Shown piece after piece: positions 25,532 to 36,500 of a stretch of DNA of 64,000 nucleotides (the stretch's first letter is position 1; every line of letters starts with the position of its first letter). The stretch is from positions 5,050,392 to 5,114,391 of the forward strand of contig RQOL01000616.1 of NCBI GenBank assembly GCA_013076295.1. The letters are read 5' to 3'. The notes under the pieces were generated by a model. That model worked only from the letters and a program-made list of their open reading frames with translations, did no database searches and had not been told where the DNA came from. Source of the DNA: Sanderia malayensis. Taxonomy: Eukaryota > Cnidaria > Scyphozoa > Semaeostomeae > Pelagiidae. A program made the translations under genes and the position numbers.

Positions 25532-25705
25532 TACAGTCAACTTTGTCCAATTTGAACACCCTGGGGGAGCGTGGAAATGTTCGAATTGTATAGGGTTGGT
25601 TTTATAAGAATTGGTTCATTAGTGATTCTTGAAGGGACAGAGAATTTCGTTCGAATTAGATAGAGTTCGAATTACACGAGCTCGAACTATGCAGGTTTGA
25701 CTGTA
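25532..25705. mobile_element. TA-flanked MITE, family A copy 1
   Basis: A 170-bp element from CAGTCAACTTTG at 25534 to GGTTTGACTG at 25703, with TA dinucleotides on both sides (25532-25533 and 25704-25705). The ends are inverted repeats, and the interior repeats TTCGAATT-like motifs. TA duplication and CAGT ends are known marks of Tc1/mariner-pogo non-autonomous elements. A second copy in inverted orientation lies at 32605. Confidence 0.75.
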
Positions 25706-27841
25706 GCTAAAAATCAAAGCTCTTTATGTAATTGAAGGGCGGTGACTAGCGATGTATCCACCCCGTATAAAGCCAAGTGACATCACATTAGAAATTGTAA
25801 GGGTCTTCTTAGTTAAGAAATTTTGCTTTTTGGAAACGGGGGAATCGTAACCTAAAGATAGTTCACTTTCGAATCGACTAGAGTAATGCTTTTAATGCTT
25901 TTCTTTGCGCTTTGTTGCTCAGCTCTTTGTGCAGCGATGTATTTTTGACAGTGATCCAGATTCTCAGTGCGTGTTGTAACGCTGTATGTAATGATGGTGA
26001 GGAGGAGGTTGATTCTATGTCCGTCGTTGTGTGTGTGAATGTGCATGGACGTTACGGATTGGATGGGTAGTAGTAGCCAAGGCCGATGTTTTGTTGTTGC
26101 GGTAGGGTCAGAAGAGCAGGAAGAAAGCTGAAGAGTCAACATCAATAAAAAGCCGATTAAACAGAAAAAGAGTTTGTGTTAAACTTCGATCGATGATTAC
26201 AGATACACGGATAAAGACAGTGGGAAAATCTTTTACACACAACATTCTTTATGTATTGTTGCTGCCATCTGCAAATAGAGGAATGATTATTTTGCCGATG
26301 CGGACAAACCAACCGATTTGTATTATGAGCAAACATTACTAATGACTCCCACTGGACTACACGAGCATAAATATCCTCCAACACCACCACCGGAGCTGAG
26401 AAATTGTGAATAGTCTTGGGAGACGGGCTCTAATTGAAACACCTCTTGGGTTTTGGAAAGAAAAAATATCAGTCTATAAGTTGACGGATTTGAGAACGAG
26501 AAGCTCCATTGATCAAGTGAAGTTCGTCAGCTGGGAAGATCAGAAGAGTAATCAGTTTAGATTCAAGGTATGTTTTTTTAGTTTTTTACTTTTATTTTAA
26601 TGTTGTGACACGTTGCATATACATCGCTTACAGAAGTGCTTTTTGTATGTTTTTAAGACACTTCTGATGAGTCGAAATCATTTGTTCATTCATTCAATTT
26701 TATTTCCAGTGGACCAATGTGATCTCATTATGTGGCACTTTCGGTTTAGTTTCGTTCATGTTGATAAGTCTTGGGGATGGGGGCAATAATCTAACTATGC
26801 TTGTCTCTAACCCTCTAAAGTCGCGCGTTTATTTACCCGTCATCAACCAAGCAACTCGTCCTAGAAGCGATTTAACTTGATTTGCAATAGGTTTTGACCT
26901 GATGAGCCAGCAGCCCATGGTTTTACTGAGTGCAATAACTTTTAATTTTTATGTTTGGACAATGCGAAACCGCATATTCTTAACAAAGTCGAAATAACCT
27001 TTCTCATTACGCAGTCCTTTGCAAAATCACGAAGAACTGTCGATTGCGAACGTTGAAAATATTTTCCACCCGATTGGTGGTAGCTAGGTAACTACGGTGA
27101 AAACTCGGATTGATTAATTTTTGTTGGATTTTCGAATAATAAATTAAAAAGTTTGAATAATAAATTAAAAAGTTTAAGGTGCTATTAACTGAATAACTGA
27201 AAAAGCAAGCTGCACATAGTTTGCTTGCATATTGTTCAACGTTGACTATTTTCTGTCAGCATGCATGTGTGCATGCTTGGTTAAAATTTTTATTGTTTAG
27301 TAAAAAGCGAACGTGATTTGTGATTGGTGTTGTGCGAAGCTGAAGCGCGGGAACGTTACGTCGTTCTATGACTTTTCTCGAAAATTGTCCGGGTCGAATT
27401 CAGTAAAAGTCAGAAAAGTATAAGCTTTATGATAATTTATAAAATCACAATAGTCAGGGGCATTAGGTAGTAGCTGTGCTCTGTATACCAAACAAGCACT
27501 ATGTCCATTCTTGTACTTTTATGTGGAACTGTATTGGAGAGAGGTTATCTATGACATCCGTGGCTAATGGAACATCATCAAGTCTTGGACATTGTTAACG
27601 TCGGTTGTATTTCAGAGATAAAACGTTGCTTAGTATCAAACGTACCTCTGATCTCTTGCAATACATTTGTTAGACAAATTGTTTACCGAACGAAGAACGA
27701 ATTGAATCTCAAAATAAATCTCGAAATAATAAAAAGTAAAGGAAGGGAATATTAATTGTGAATAACTGTGAACAGGTATCAAATCCTTCTTGTCTTTTGC
27801 GAAGTTTTATGAGAATGTAATCATGTTTATGTTGATTTTAG
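25706..27841. other. Upstream region of the bHLH gene
   Basis: Mostly non-coding. A possible 5' untranslated exon ends at 26567 in a strong donor (ATTCAAG then GTATGT at 26568). It would splice to the acceptor at 27841. Reading through that junction stays open from a stop at 26397 but contains no ATG before 27878, so I treat it as untranslated. Nothing else is recognised in this stretch. Confidence 0.4.
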
Positions 27842-27877
27842 GTCGTGTTTACCTTCGCATTATTCAATTGGACCAAC

Positions 27878-28276
27878 ATGCCTCTGTCAAAACAAAGACT
27901 CAGCCATTTTGTCAAGACGGAACCCACAGATGGCTTGGTGAGCATGAATAACGCTACGGCCGGAGCGTATCTTATGGGCAAGCGAAAATACGACGAACCT
28001 TCGTCGTTTTACAAAGCGACAACGACAGCGACGAGAAGGCCACCGAAGCGAGCACGACATCTCGCCGACGAATCATCGGATGGCGAAGCTTCGCCGAGAA
28101 ATTACCGTAACAGCAGCGTAAAAGAAAAAGATAGAGCCAAGGCGTTCAACACAGCTTTTGATAAACTGCGGCAGTCCATTCCATCGCTTCCTAAAAACAA
28201 GAAACTCTCAAAAATAGAAGTACTGCGACTCGCAATTTGCTACATGGCATACCTGCAGTATGTGCTGGATGAATGA
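27878..28276 (+). CDS. NHLH: bHLH transcription factor, NHLH/HEN (NSCL) type
   Basis: A small nuclear DNA-binding factor of 132 residues, all in one coding exon; the exon itself starts at acceptor 27841/27842 and the ATG at 27878 is the first in frame. The N-terminus holds FVKTEPTDG, where VKTE fits a SUMO-attachment consensus, then a Lys/Arg-rich stretch (RRPPKRARH) that could be a nuclear signal. The bHLH domain fills the C-terminus: basic region with KEKDRAKAFN, helix 1 AFDKLRQSIP, loop SLPKNKKLSK, and helix 2 KIEVLRLAICYMAYLQYVLD. Helix 2 and the protein ending just after it are characteristic of NHLH1/2, whose members specify neurons in animals. The conserved DNA-contacting Glu is kept; the preceding basic stretch is shorter in Arg than in vertebrate family members. 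AATAAA follows at 28498-28503. Confidence 0.8.
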   Translation: MPLSKQRLSHFVKTEPTDGLVSMNNATAGAYLMGKRKYDEPSSFYKATTTATRRPPKRARHLADESSDGEASPRNYRNSSVKEKDRAKAFNTAFDKLRQSIPSLPKNKKLSKIEVLRLAICYMAYLQYVLDE

Positions 28277-28789
28277 CACTGCATTTGCATCAAGCGAAAT
28301 GTATCTAAGGCAACGACCAAAATAGCAAATTATTGTTGATGCATCCCTATTTTTGGCGCTCCAACGCATCTTGCTGTTGCTCCACTGCAGTTAACTGTGT
28401 ATTATAAGCTTATCGCTGGCGAACTTATGAGTTTATATCGCAGAATATCAGGAACACGCGCATTTAAAAGTATATAGTTCATGCATTCACGTTGTAAAAT
28501 AAATAAATTCCTTTTACGTGTAGCATTTTGCTAAAATAATCGAAGAAATATTAACACGTTAATTGTCCTGCACAGTTGCACCATTTCTTTACCGAAACGC
28601 ATTGCAGTAACTTTTTATACACCCTTAAATTGCAGGATATTGCAGGATTTCAATGTATATTATCATGTTCAGTTCAGTTGTTAGAACTTCAATAGAATTA
28701 TTATCAGCTAATTTACGGATTACAATTGACTTTTTATTCGTAAAACTTTACCACACAAATACACTTTCTCCTTGGTGTTCAGTTGTGCT
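28277..28789. other. Convergent 3' region between bHLH and helicase genes
   Basis: Holds polyadenylation signals for both genes: AATAAA on the + strand at 28498-28503 and, for the minus-strand helicase, TTTATT (AATAAA reversed) at 28733-28738. Nothing else recognised. Confidence 0.6.
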
Positions 28790-30433
28790 TTAAAGTATCC
28801 TGTCACCAAATTCCGTTTTCAAAACCTTTTTGCCAAATTGCTTCGTATCTTGCAAGTCCTTTGGAACAGGCAGACCACTTGACTCGAGCAAGTCCTTCAG
28901 CTCTGCTGCTATTTTGCAGTCTAAAGTCAAAAATGTGGTTGCAGCTCCAACTCTACCGAATCTACCAGTTCTACCACATCTGTGAATGTAATCTTCGATG
29001 GTATTTGGTGTATCATAATTGATCACATGTGTTATGCCGGTGATGTCTAGCCCACGACTGGCAAGATCAGTTGCCACAAGAACATCAAAAGTTCCTTTTC
29101 TAAACTCGAATAATGTTTTGAATCGCTGTTCCTGGCTTTTATGAGAATGCAATCCTTCGGCATGGAATTCTTCCTCCTTGAGCAATTCAACTATTTCATC
29201 AACAACGGTGATTGTTGAGGCGAATACGATAACTGGTGGAAAATCAGTGCTTCGCAGGGTTTGCAGAAGTCGTTTTGGTTTTTGGTAGGAGTGCATGAAG
29301 ATGATGTTTTGTGAGATGTTTTTGCAGACAGTATCCTTCAGTCCCACGTGCATTGTCACTGGATTCAACACGGCTGATCTCGCAAGCCTCTCGAGAGAAT
29401 CTGGCAAAGTGGCAGACCAAAGACTTGTTTGTCTCGGAATGTCATTGATCGTTATTAAAGCTACAATTTTCCTCAACTGCTCTTCAAGTCCCAACTCTAA
29501 CATTTTATCACACTCATCAATAACGAGGAAACTTACACTGCTTAAGTTGATCAAGTTTCTTTGAGAGAGCTCCAAAAGTCTTCCCGGTGTAGCTACAACT
29601 ATATCAATACTTTCTTTCAGCTGTACAGCTTGTGCCTGGACCGGCACACCTCCACAAAGCCCGTAAACACTATATACTGGCTCATGGTAAGTAGGCTGGC
29701 CAGGTGAAGCAAACATCTGTTGATTATAAAACTGTGAGTGACCTTGATTCTGATGTAAGTCTGCACGGTTAGCCGAATTGCTTTGCATTGTACTGATGTT
29801 ATGAACAGCAGGATTCAGACCTGCTGGATATCTTTGGTATTGGTACACATCATGGTGAGTGCTATTGAGAGGATTGTGACAAGGAGGAATAAAAGTTTGA
29901 TTGGCTATGGCCGAATCAAGGAGATGCATGGCTGTTTCTAGTACTTGCTGCATTAGCTCCCTGGTTGGAGTGACTATAAGTGCGACAGGAGTTGCTGGCT
30001 TTTTGTATTGCCTTTGCTGGTATTTCCTTTTCATAAATGTATACAGTGGTAGAAGATAACCCAGTGTTTTCCCAGACCCAGTTGGTGCAACAATGACAGC
30101 ATCTCTACCAGCTAATAATATTGGAATTGCTTGCATTTGAACTGGGGTTGGGGTTTGGATTTGATTGCCTCGCAAGTAGTCGAGAGTTTCTGGGGGTAAA
30201 TTGGCATCTTCGAATGTTGTAATTGGATCAGGAGGAGAGCTTTCATCATCAACTTCTATGCTGTTGTGATACCTGATGTTGTCTACAACAGCTGTTGATG
30301 GTGCACTTGATTTACTTCTAGGTTCTTGATTAACGTTATCATCTCTGTATGGTGTTACATAGTTGTCTTCCTGTTCAGTTCCTTTTCTTTTTAGACTCTT
30401 TCTCAAGGCTTCAAACTCTTCTTTCTTGTCCAT
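28790..30433 (-). CDS. DECD-box ATP-dependent RNA helicase, intronless
   Basis: A superfamily 2 RNA helicase of 547 residues in one uninterrupted exon, unlike its intron-rich neighbours. Motifs in order: Q motif (FEDANLP...TPTPVQMQAIP, about 74-104), motif I APTGSGKT (116-123), Ia PTRELMQQ (156-163), GG near 261, Ib TPGR (282-285), motif II DECD (306-309), III SAT (340-342), IV VIVFA (401-405), V ATDLASRGLD (454-463) and VI HRCGRTGR (484-491). So both RecA-like lobes are complete. Motif II is DECD rather than DEAD, as in DDX39-type helicases, but the rest does not resemble DDX39. About 90 residues rich in Asn, Gln, His and Tyr (about 175-258) sit between motif Ia and the GG, where most relatives have a short loop. 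I cannot assign a named orthologue. ATG on the minus strand at 30433-30431. Confidence 0.88.
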   Translation of the reverse strand: MDKKEEFEALRKSLKRKGTEQEDNYVTPYRDDNVNQEPRSKSSAPSTAVVDNIRYHNSIEVDDESSPPDPITTFEDANLPPETLDYLRGNQIQTPTPVQMQAIPILLAGRDAVIVAPTGSGKTLGYLLPLYTFMKRKYQQRQYKKPATPVALIVTPTRELMQQVLETAMHLLDSAIANQTFIPPCHNPLNSTHHDVYQYQRYPAGLNPAVHNISTMQSNSANRADLHQNQGHSQFYNQQMFASPGQPTYHEPVYSVYGLCGGVPVQAQAVQLKESIDIVVATPGRLLELSQRNLINLSSVSFLVIDECDKMLELGLEEQLRKIVALITINDIPRQTSLWSATLPDSLERLARSAVLNPVTMHVGLKDTVCKNISQNIIFMHSYQKPKRLLQTLRSTDFPPVIVFASTITVVDEIVELLKEEEFHAEGLHSHKSQEQRFKTLFEFRKGTFDVLVATDLASRGLDITGITHVINYDTPNTIEDYIHRCGRTGRFGRVGAATTFLTLDCKIAAELKDLLESSGLPVPKDLQDTKQFGKKVLKTEFGDRIL

Positions 30434-30584
30434 TCTCTCTGAAAGAGAAGTTGTTTTTGTTGCGGTTGCTGCGAGCCTCGATTGCGTTCGACTAGTAAAA
30501 CATGCCTAAGCGAGGCTGCAGACCTTTCCCTAAAGAAAATGGCGAGATGGTTCCCACTTTTGTAGTCAATAAATTATATGCAAG
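30434..30584. promoter_or_regulatory. Bidirectional promoter, helicase / SNX25
   Basis: Only 151 bp separate the two divergent start codons. The stretch includes AAAATGGCGAG at 30536-30546, close to the YY1/TISU consensus. The ATG inside it would open an eight-codon upstream frame (30539-30565) before the SNX25 start if transcription begins upstream. Motif assignment is by consensus only. Confidence 0.65.
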
Positions 30585-33500
30585 ATGACGACATTAATTG
30601 AAAGAGGTAAGCTCATGCTTGGAATTAAGGATGTTGCCAGGATTCGATCTTCATGCAAGAATCCCAAGGTCTATGTGCCAGTTTTAATGGCGACAGTTGC
30701 CTTCTTGTTTGCAACTGGAATCTTACAGATTGTAATTTCATGGATTGTTGTGCTGCTGATATTGATCCTGAGTGTTGTATCTGGTCTTTCGATTGTCCTT
30801 GTTCATGGCAAACACAGAGTTCCACCGCCACCAAGACCCACTCGCGAGCAATTGCAAGTTACAAAGTTTTTAGAGGCAATGACAAAAAATTACGAAAGAC
30901 ATTTCTACCGTCACAGAATAGTAATATCAAGGCAAATGGACAAATCATTGCAAGAGGTTATTGATCTAGTCGTCAGAGATTTCTGTTTGTCTTGGTTCAG
31001 AGATATCGGCAAAGATGAAACAGCTTTTGTTGAACTTTTGAACAAAGACATTTGGAAAATCATTGAAAACGTCTCAGAGAGATTGAAGAATGTTGATCTA
31101 GTAAATTTTCTAGCTAACGATGTTGTGACAAGATTGTGCACTCATTTTCAAGATCTTCGACTTTCCAATGCACGAAAATATCCCGGCTCGACATTGCCAT
31201 TTCTCTTGCACCCTTCTCTCAAAGACAAAGAATCAGAGATTGTGTATCTCAGGTCAGCCGCTGAGGCATTACTGTATTGCGTCCTTCCACCTAATGATGC
31301 TCATTGCCCTGCAGTCAGGTACATACTGAGAGAAATACTGGCAAATTATGTTTTGTTACCGACAGCCGAGTCTGTTTGTGACCCAGACTACATCAATCAA
31401 ACGATTGTAATGTATTTAGAAGATAGAGAGAAGATCACAGAGACTCGAAAGCAGCAGTATGCATATGCGGAGACATATGAAGACTTCATCAAGCTTATCA
31501 ATACAACTAATGACATTGAGACCCTAAAGCAAATTAGGTAGGTCAGATGTTGGTTTTTTATATTATCTACAAGTCAACCGATGGATGATTCTTGGATAAC
31601 ATATGTCATTTTTTGCAAAAAGTAATACGAGAAGCTTAAACATGTTTGATTTAATATCAAATCAAATTAAAACTGTATATTCGATCGCAAATTCCAGCGA
31701 TCATCATCAGAGTAAATTGAAAAACATTTACAAACAGTTAAAACGATACAACAAAGTTATAACACTATGTCTTTTATTTCATTGTCATTGTTCTTAAGGT
31801 ATCACACAATCGCGGAGATCATGCAAGCCACAGTTATTCACAACCTGAAAGGGATTGACAGAGAAGATGGTGCTGAAAAACCAACAAAGAGAAATAAGAA
31901 AGAAATGCTTCGTGAGAGAAACCTCAAACGTTATATCAATCAGTGCAGAGTTGCAAAGTCACTTTGTGAGAAGCGAATTAGAATGTCTGGTGGTCCAGAC
32001 TACAGGGCTTATGGACTCGGACACGGTCAGCCATTTGAAGGAAGAGGCAAAGCTCAAGCCAAGAGCATGAAAGTAAAAAGATCAAATTCCACAAAGATGC
32101 TTACTTTTCGACAAATTATGGACAACAGTCTGGCGAGGAGTTACTTCATGTTATTTCTCCAAAGAAATAATAGTAGCAACCTACTTGGGTAAGTTGGTTT
32201 AATGTTTGTTTCTTCAATCAAAGATCAATGCTTTATCTTCTGTCTTGAAAAAATCATGTTAAGATTAATATTGCAAATTAAGATGATGAATTTTTTTTAG
32301 TTTCTGGATGGCCGTCGAGCATTTGAGGCTTGTGAATCCAAACGAGGCTATGGACGCTGCGAGGGAGATTTTTCAAACATACGTCACGCCGTCTGCGGAA
32401 AAAGTCGTGAAGCAAGACGTGAGATTAGTTAGAGGCATGGAAGCATACATCTACGGTATTAAAAATGAATATTTACAAATAATTAAATCTATTATAATAA
32501 TCGTTATATTTTACATCAATTTTGATTTACAGAAGTTTTGATTGATGTGTCATTATCCTATCAGAAAGCTAAAACTATTCCCGAAAGGAGCTCATCTTGA
32601 AATACAGTCAAATCTCCATGGTCCAAACTTGTGTAGTTCGAACTCCATCTATATTAAAGGAAATTTTTTGTCTCTTCCAGGATCACCAATGAACCAATCC
32701 TTATAAAACGAGCCTTTATGATTCGAACTTTTTGTCATTCGAACATTTCATCCCCCCAGGGTTTTCAAATTAGACAGAGTTCTAATGTTTATATTTCCAT
32801 TGCCCTGCCTAGTTGCATGTTTAGTATTATTTTCCATCACTTATCGTATTCGTCTCGAATGAACATAAACAGAGTTCACTGCGTGTTGCATTTAAAGGAT
32901 TTGTTGTTTTTGAATTTTGTCATCAGGAAAAGGAGATTCTGAATACTACTTCGAAGCACAGAAGATTGTCTACCACAAAATGGAGGAGACATTCTACAGG
33001 GATTTCGTGCTTAGTCGAGAATACATGGAGTACATATGCCAGTCTGAGTCTGCAATAGACGCACTCAGGGCTCATCTTCCCGAAGGAGAAGAAGATAACG
33101 TGGATTTAAACTGGAATGACGGAATGATCACAAGAGAGAGGGTGAGCTAGTGTCTTGCTATTGCGTGTTAATATTTGAATTTCCTGATTGAGTTTTTTCT
33201 GTACCGATCTGATATGTTACACCTTTTCATGTATAGCAGTTGTTTAATCATTGTTTTTTGGACAGCTTATTCCTTTATTTGTATTTTCAATTGTTGTTGC
33301 TTGATAATTGAGAAACATTGCCTTTTAGCGTGGGACAGAAGGATTAAAAACAGGTATGCTTTGCACATGCTCTTAGATATTCGTATTCGTAACTATAGCT
33401 TGACTTTTTCTCGTTTTGCATCCGTTTTGAGAGAGTACCTTTCTTGTTTGTGCAGCCATCCCGAGTGGCATTGAAGAGAGGAATGACTACAGTGCAAGGA

Positions 33501-36500
33501 AATTAAAGATTTTAGACCAAAATCTTGCTGCAAAGGTATATGATTAGAAATTTTATTACTTACTTTGCTGTTTCTGTCCTTTTCTCTCGGACATTTTATT
33601 GAAATAGTTACACAGTCGATTTGGTGTATTTTTCACTCCATTTTATTCCCTAACAGACGCAAGCACTTGAGTTGAGTAAACGCGCTCTTCCTGCTGATCC
33701 ACAGGTAATTTTGTCACTGGTGTAGCATAATAAGCCATGCTCAAGCAAGGTTTTGCTTTTTAATTAGCCTACTACAATACAGACTTGCGTGAAGTCTATT
33801 CCTTAATTGTGAGGAGGTTGGGAATTGCGGAGGAGGGAAAATGGGAATGGAGGAAGAAGAGTGTAGCAACAATGCCACTTTGTTTTATTTAATAGGAAAT
33901 AATTGGATTGGAAAGCGAAGTAGAAGCCTTGATAGTTGAAAGAAGACAACTTGAATTTCATATTGAAAGAACAGGTGAGAAATGATAGCGAGCTTAAATT
34001 ATTTTGTTTTCTTTTGTCTGGGTATTCTTCTTCTTATGATTTGCGTTGCTTGGGGCAAAATAAAGCTTCTGTCTTTCCTTTTTCTTCTATGACAAATAGA
34101 TCTATGGTGTGAAATGCTTGGACATTGGAAATCAACTGTAGTCAGTGCACAAGTAAACAGACGCCAGCCTTATTCAGCTCTTTTATTTTGAATTATTCAG
34201 GAGTATTTCTTTGATTGAACGTGACTGTATCTTGCTTATAGCTTGATCCAAAGGAGAACACGAACCCCTTGCTGATAATTTGCGTATCCTGCGATGAAGC
34301 AACGGAGAAACAAATCGATGATATGACACAGGCAACTGGCTGGGTCGTAGCAAGGCAGCTGGAGGACTTCAAGACACTGCACTCAAAGTTGAAAGATGTG
34401 AGCACTTTTATTTTTGTAGCAGAGAGAATATCGAAACATTTATCAATATCATCATGACATGTGTACACAGTAAGAACCCGCGTATAAGAAGCTGTAAATT
34501 TCCATTCCAGGCTATTGTTCCAAGACAATAGGCTATTGTTTGTTTATTTGTTTTGAACTTGAATATCACCCTGAAGGGTCTTAATCCATTGGTTCTTATA
34601 TGCGAGTTTTTACTGTATAACAACAACTTCTTGACGTTTTTCGTTGTATAGTGTTGCACATGGATGAGCAAAGAGCTACCTGTTGCTACAAAGAAGTGGT
34701 TTTTCAATCGAAAATACGATGCCACAGATTTGGAAACACTGCGTGTCTCTTTGCAGGAATACCTCACGGTATGCGCCTGCTATTTGTATTACAAATACGC
34801 GAATATGTTTATGTAGGGTGGCGGATGACTGCTGTACTGTAAACTCCACAATTGTGCTTCCAATTGGATCAATTTTTAACGTTTTTGTATCTCAATTCAT
34901 AGATTGCACTGAAGGATGAGCGAGTTTACCAAAGTGAAGAGCTGTATTTATTTCTCAGCCCGAGTCCTGAACAGTTAAGAGGCCAGTCTCCAGCAAGGTT
35001 GGTTTTACTGACGCATTTGCTATTTGGACCTAAATCTATTGTTTCTATTACTTTGCCAATCCACGTAAAAAGCTATCCACATAAAAGCTATACGATGCAG
35101 CCAACCAATAAAGTTATTGCTTTAAACTTGCTGTTATTTTTAATACATTGATGCCTAAGTTGAGACAACTAAGGGAGCGTTGATCAATTTTAACGTTGAT
35201 TATAGGACCGGACGAGAGAAAAAACAGTTTTCAATTGTATCTTCGATCAAAGGGTGACTGCAATTTTACTTTGATTTTTCCTTTACAACCACATAAATCT
35301 TTATAAGTCCTTTACTTCGTAAATATATTGATTGGGATTTGTGCAGACCTATTTATCGTGCAACATTTCATTTGATTAATTGGAAGAGCTTCAAATGCAA
35401 TTTCAACATCTCGATTCATTGTTAACAAGGTGAGATTATTTCCAGGTCTTTTAAGAAGCTTCAACTGCCAGAGATCCTTTCAGATTCCATAGAAGAAGCA
35501 GAGGAAATTGTAAGCACAGCTAAAAAGACACGTTTTGCATTCGTATCAGAGGGCTGCAGTGGCAAATAACAGTTTTCTTAGGCGCTCCTTTTTTTTGTTT
35601 TAGGATGCAGGAATAGAAGAAGGGTAAATGGCATTGTGTTTTGACAGTGAGCAGTGAGCAGAGAAAGATATCATGCAGCCCTTTTGGATACCTGTTGGAT
35701 ATAAGTTGTGCTTTAAATCAATCAAATGTTCTCTTGTAGTGTTACAGATAGAAAGGATTCGACAGCTGAACCTCTTTATTCGTTGATAAGTGAAGTATTT
35801 GAACTCAAAGGAGGCAAGTAATATTTTATGGCCACAAAAATCATGCACTAATTACAACTCTATTCCTTCATACGAAGCTGTTGAATACATTATAATAAAT
35901 TAACCGAAATATTGCCAATTGTCAATTTTGTTGCCAATTATCTATTGGTATTATAGTTTTCAAGTTTTTGCGACGAACTTTGATTACCTTTGTGCAAGTT
36001 ACGTTTGGAGGAACCATTAACAGGTATGCACAGAATTGTTTACAACATGATCTGTTAAGTAAGCATAGCTCTATTTTTTTAGTATGCTTTCACTCAAGTC
36101 TAGTCGTATTCGTTCAGGCAGGGCAATGGCTGTAACAATCTGATTTTTAACCTAGTCTAAGTCCCTAAATGATCTCACTGGTTTTGTATAGTATTTGATA
36201 CGTGATCACTTCTTGTTGTAGACACGTCAGGGAGTTTGTTGAATGGCTCGTCTCTGAAACCATGCTTGTGTATTACATTGGTACTTTCAGAGACTCGTTT
36301 TGGCCAGGAGGCAGACTTGCACCACCCTACCCTCCGAGAACTGACTTGGTAAGTTGGTCGAATGAACACACTACTCTTTATTTCTATCATCTACTTTTCG
36401 TTTCTGTGCATTTGATGCTATGGATGTGATAGAAAAGTTGCTTTTGTCAGGAAAAGTTAAGGACAAGAGAAAAGGCTAAGGAATACATGATGAAGAATAT

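Noticed and set aside
25059..26390. Several short minus-strand frames
   Set aside because: They overlap a MITE and AT-rich sequence and show no conserved motif or splice pattern.
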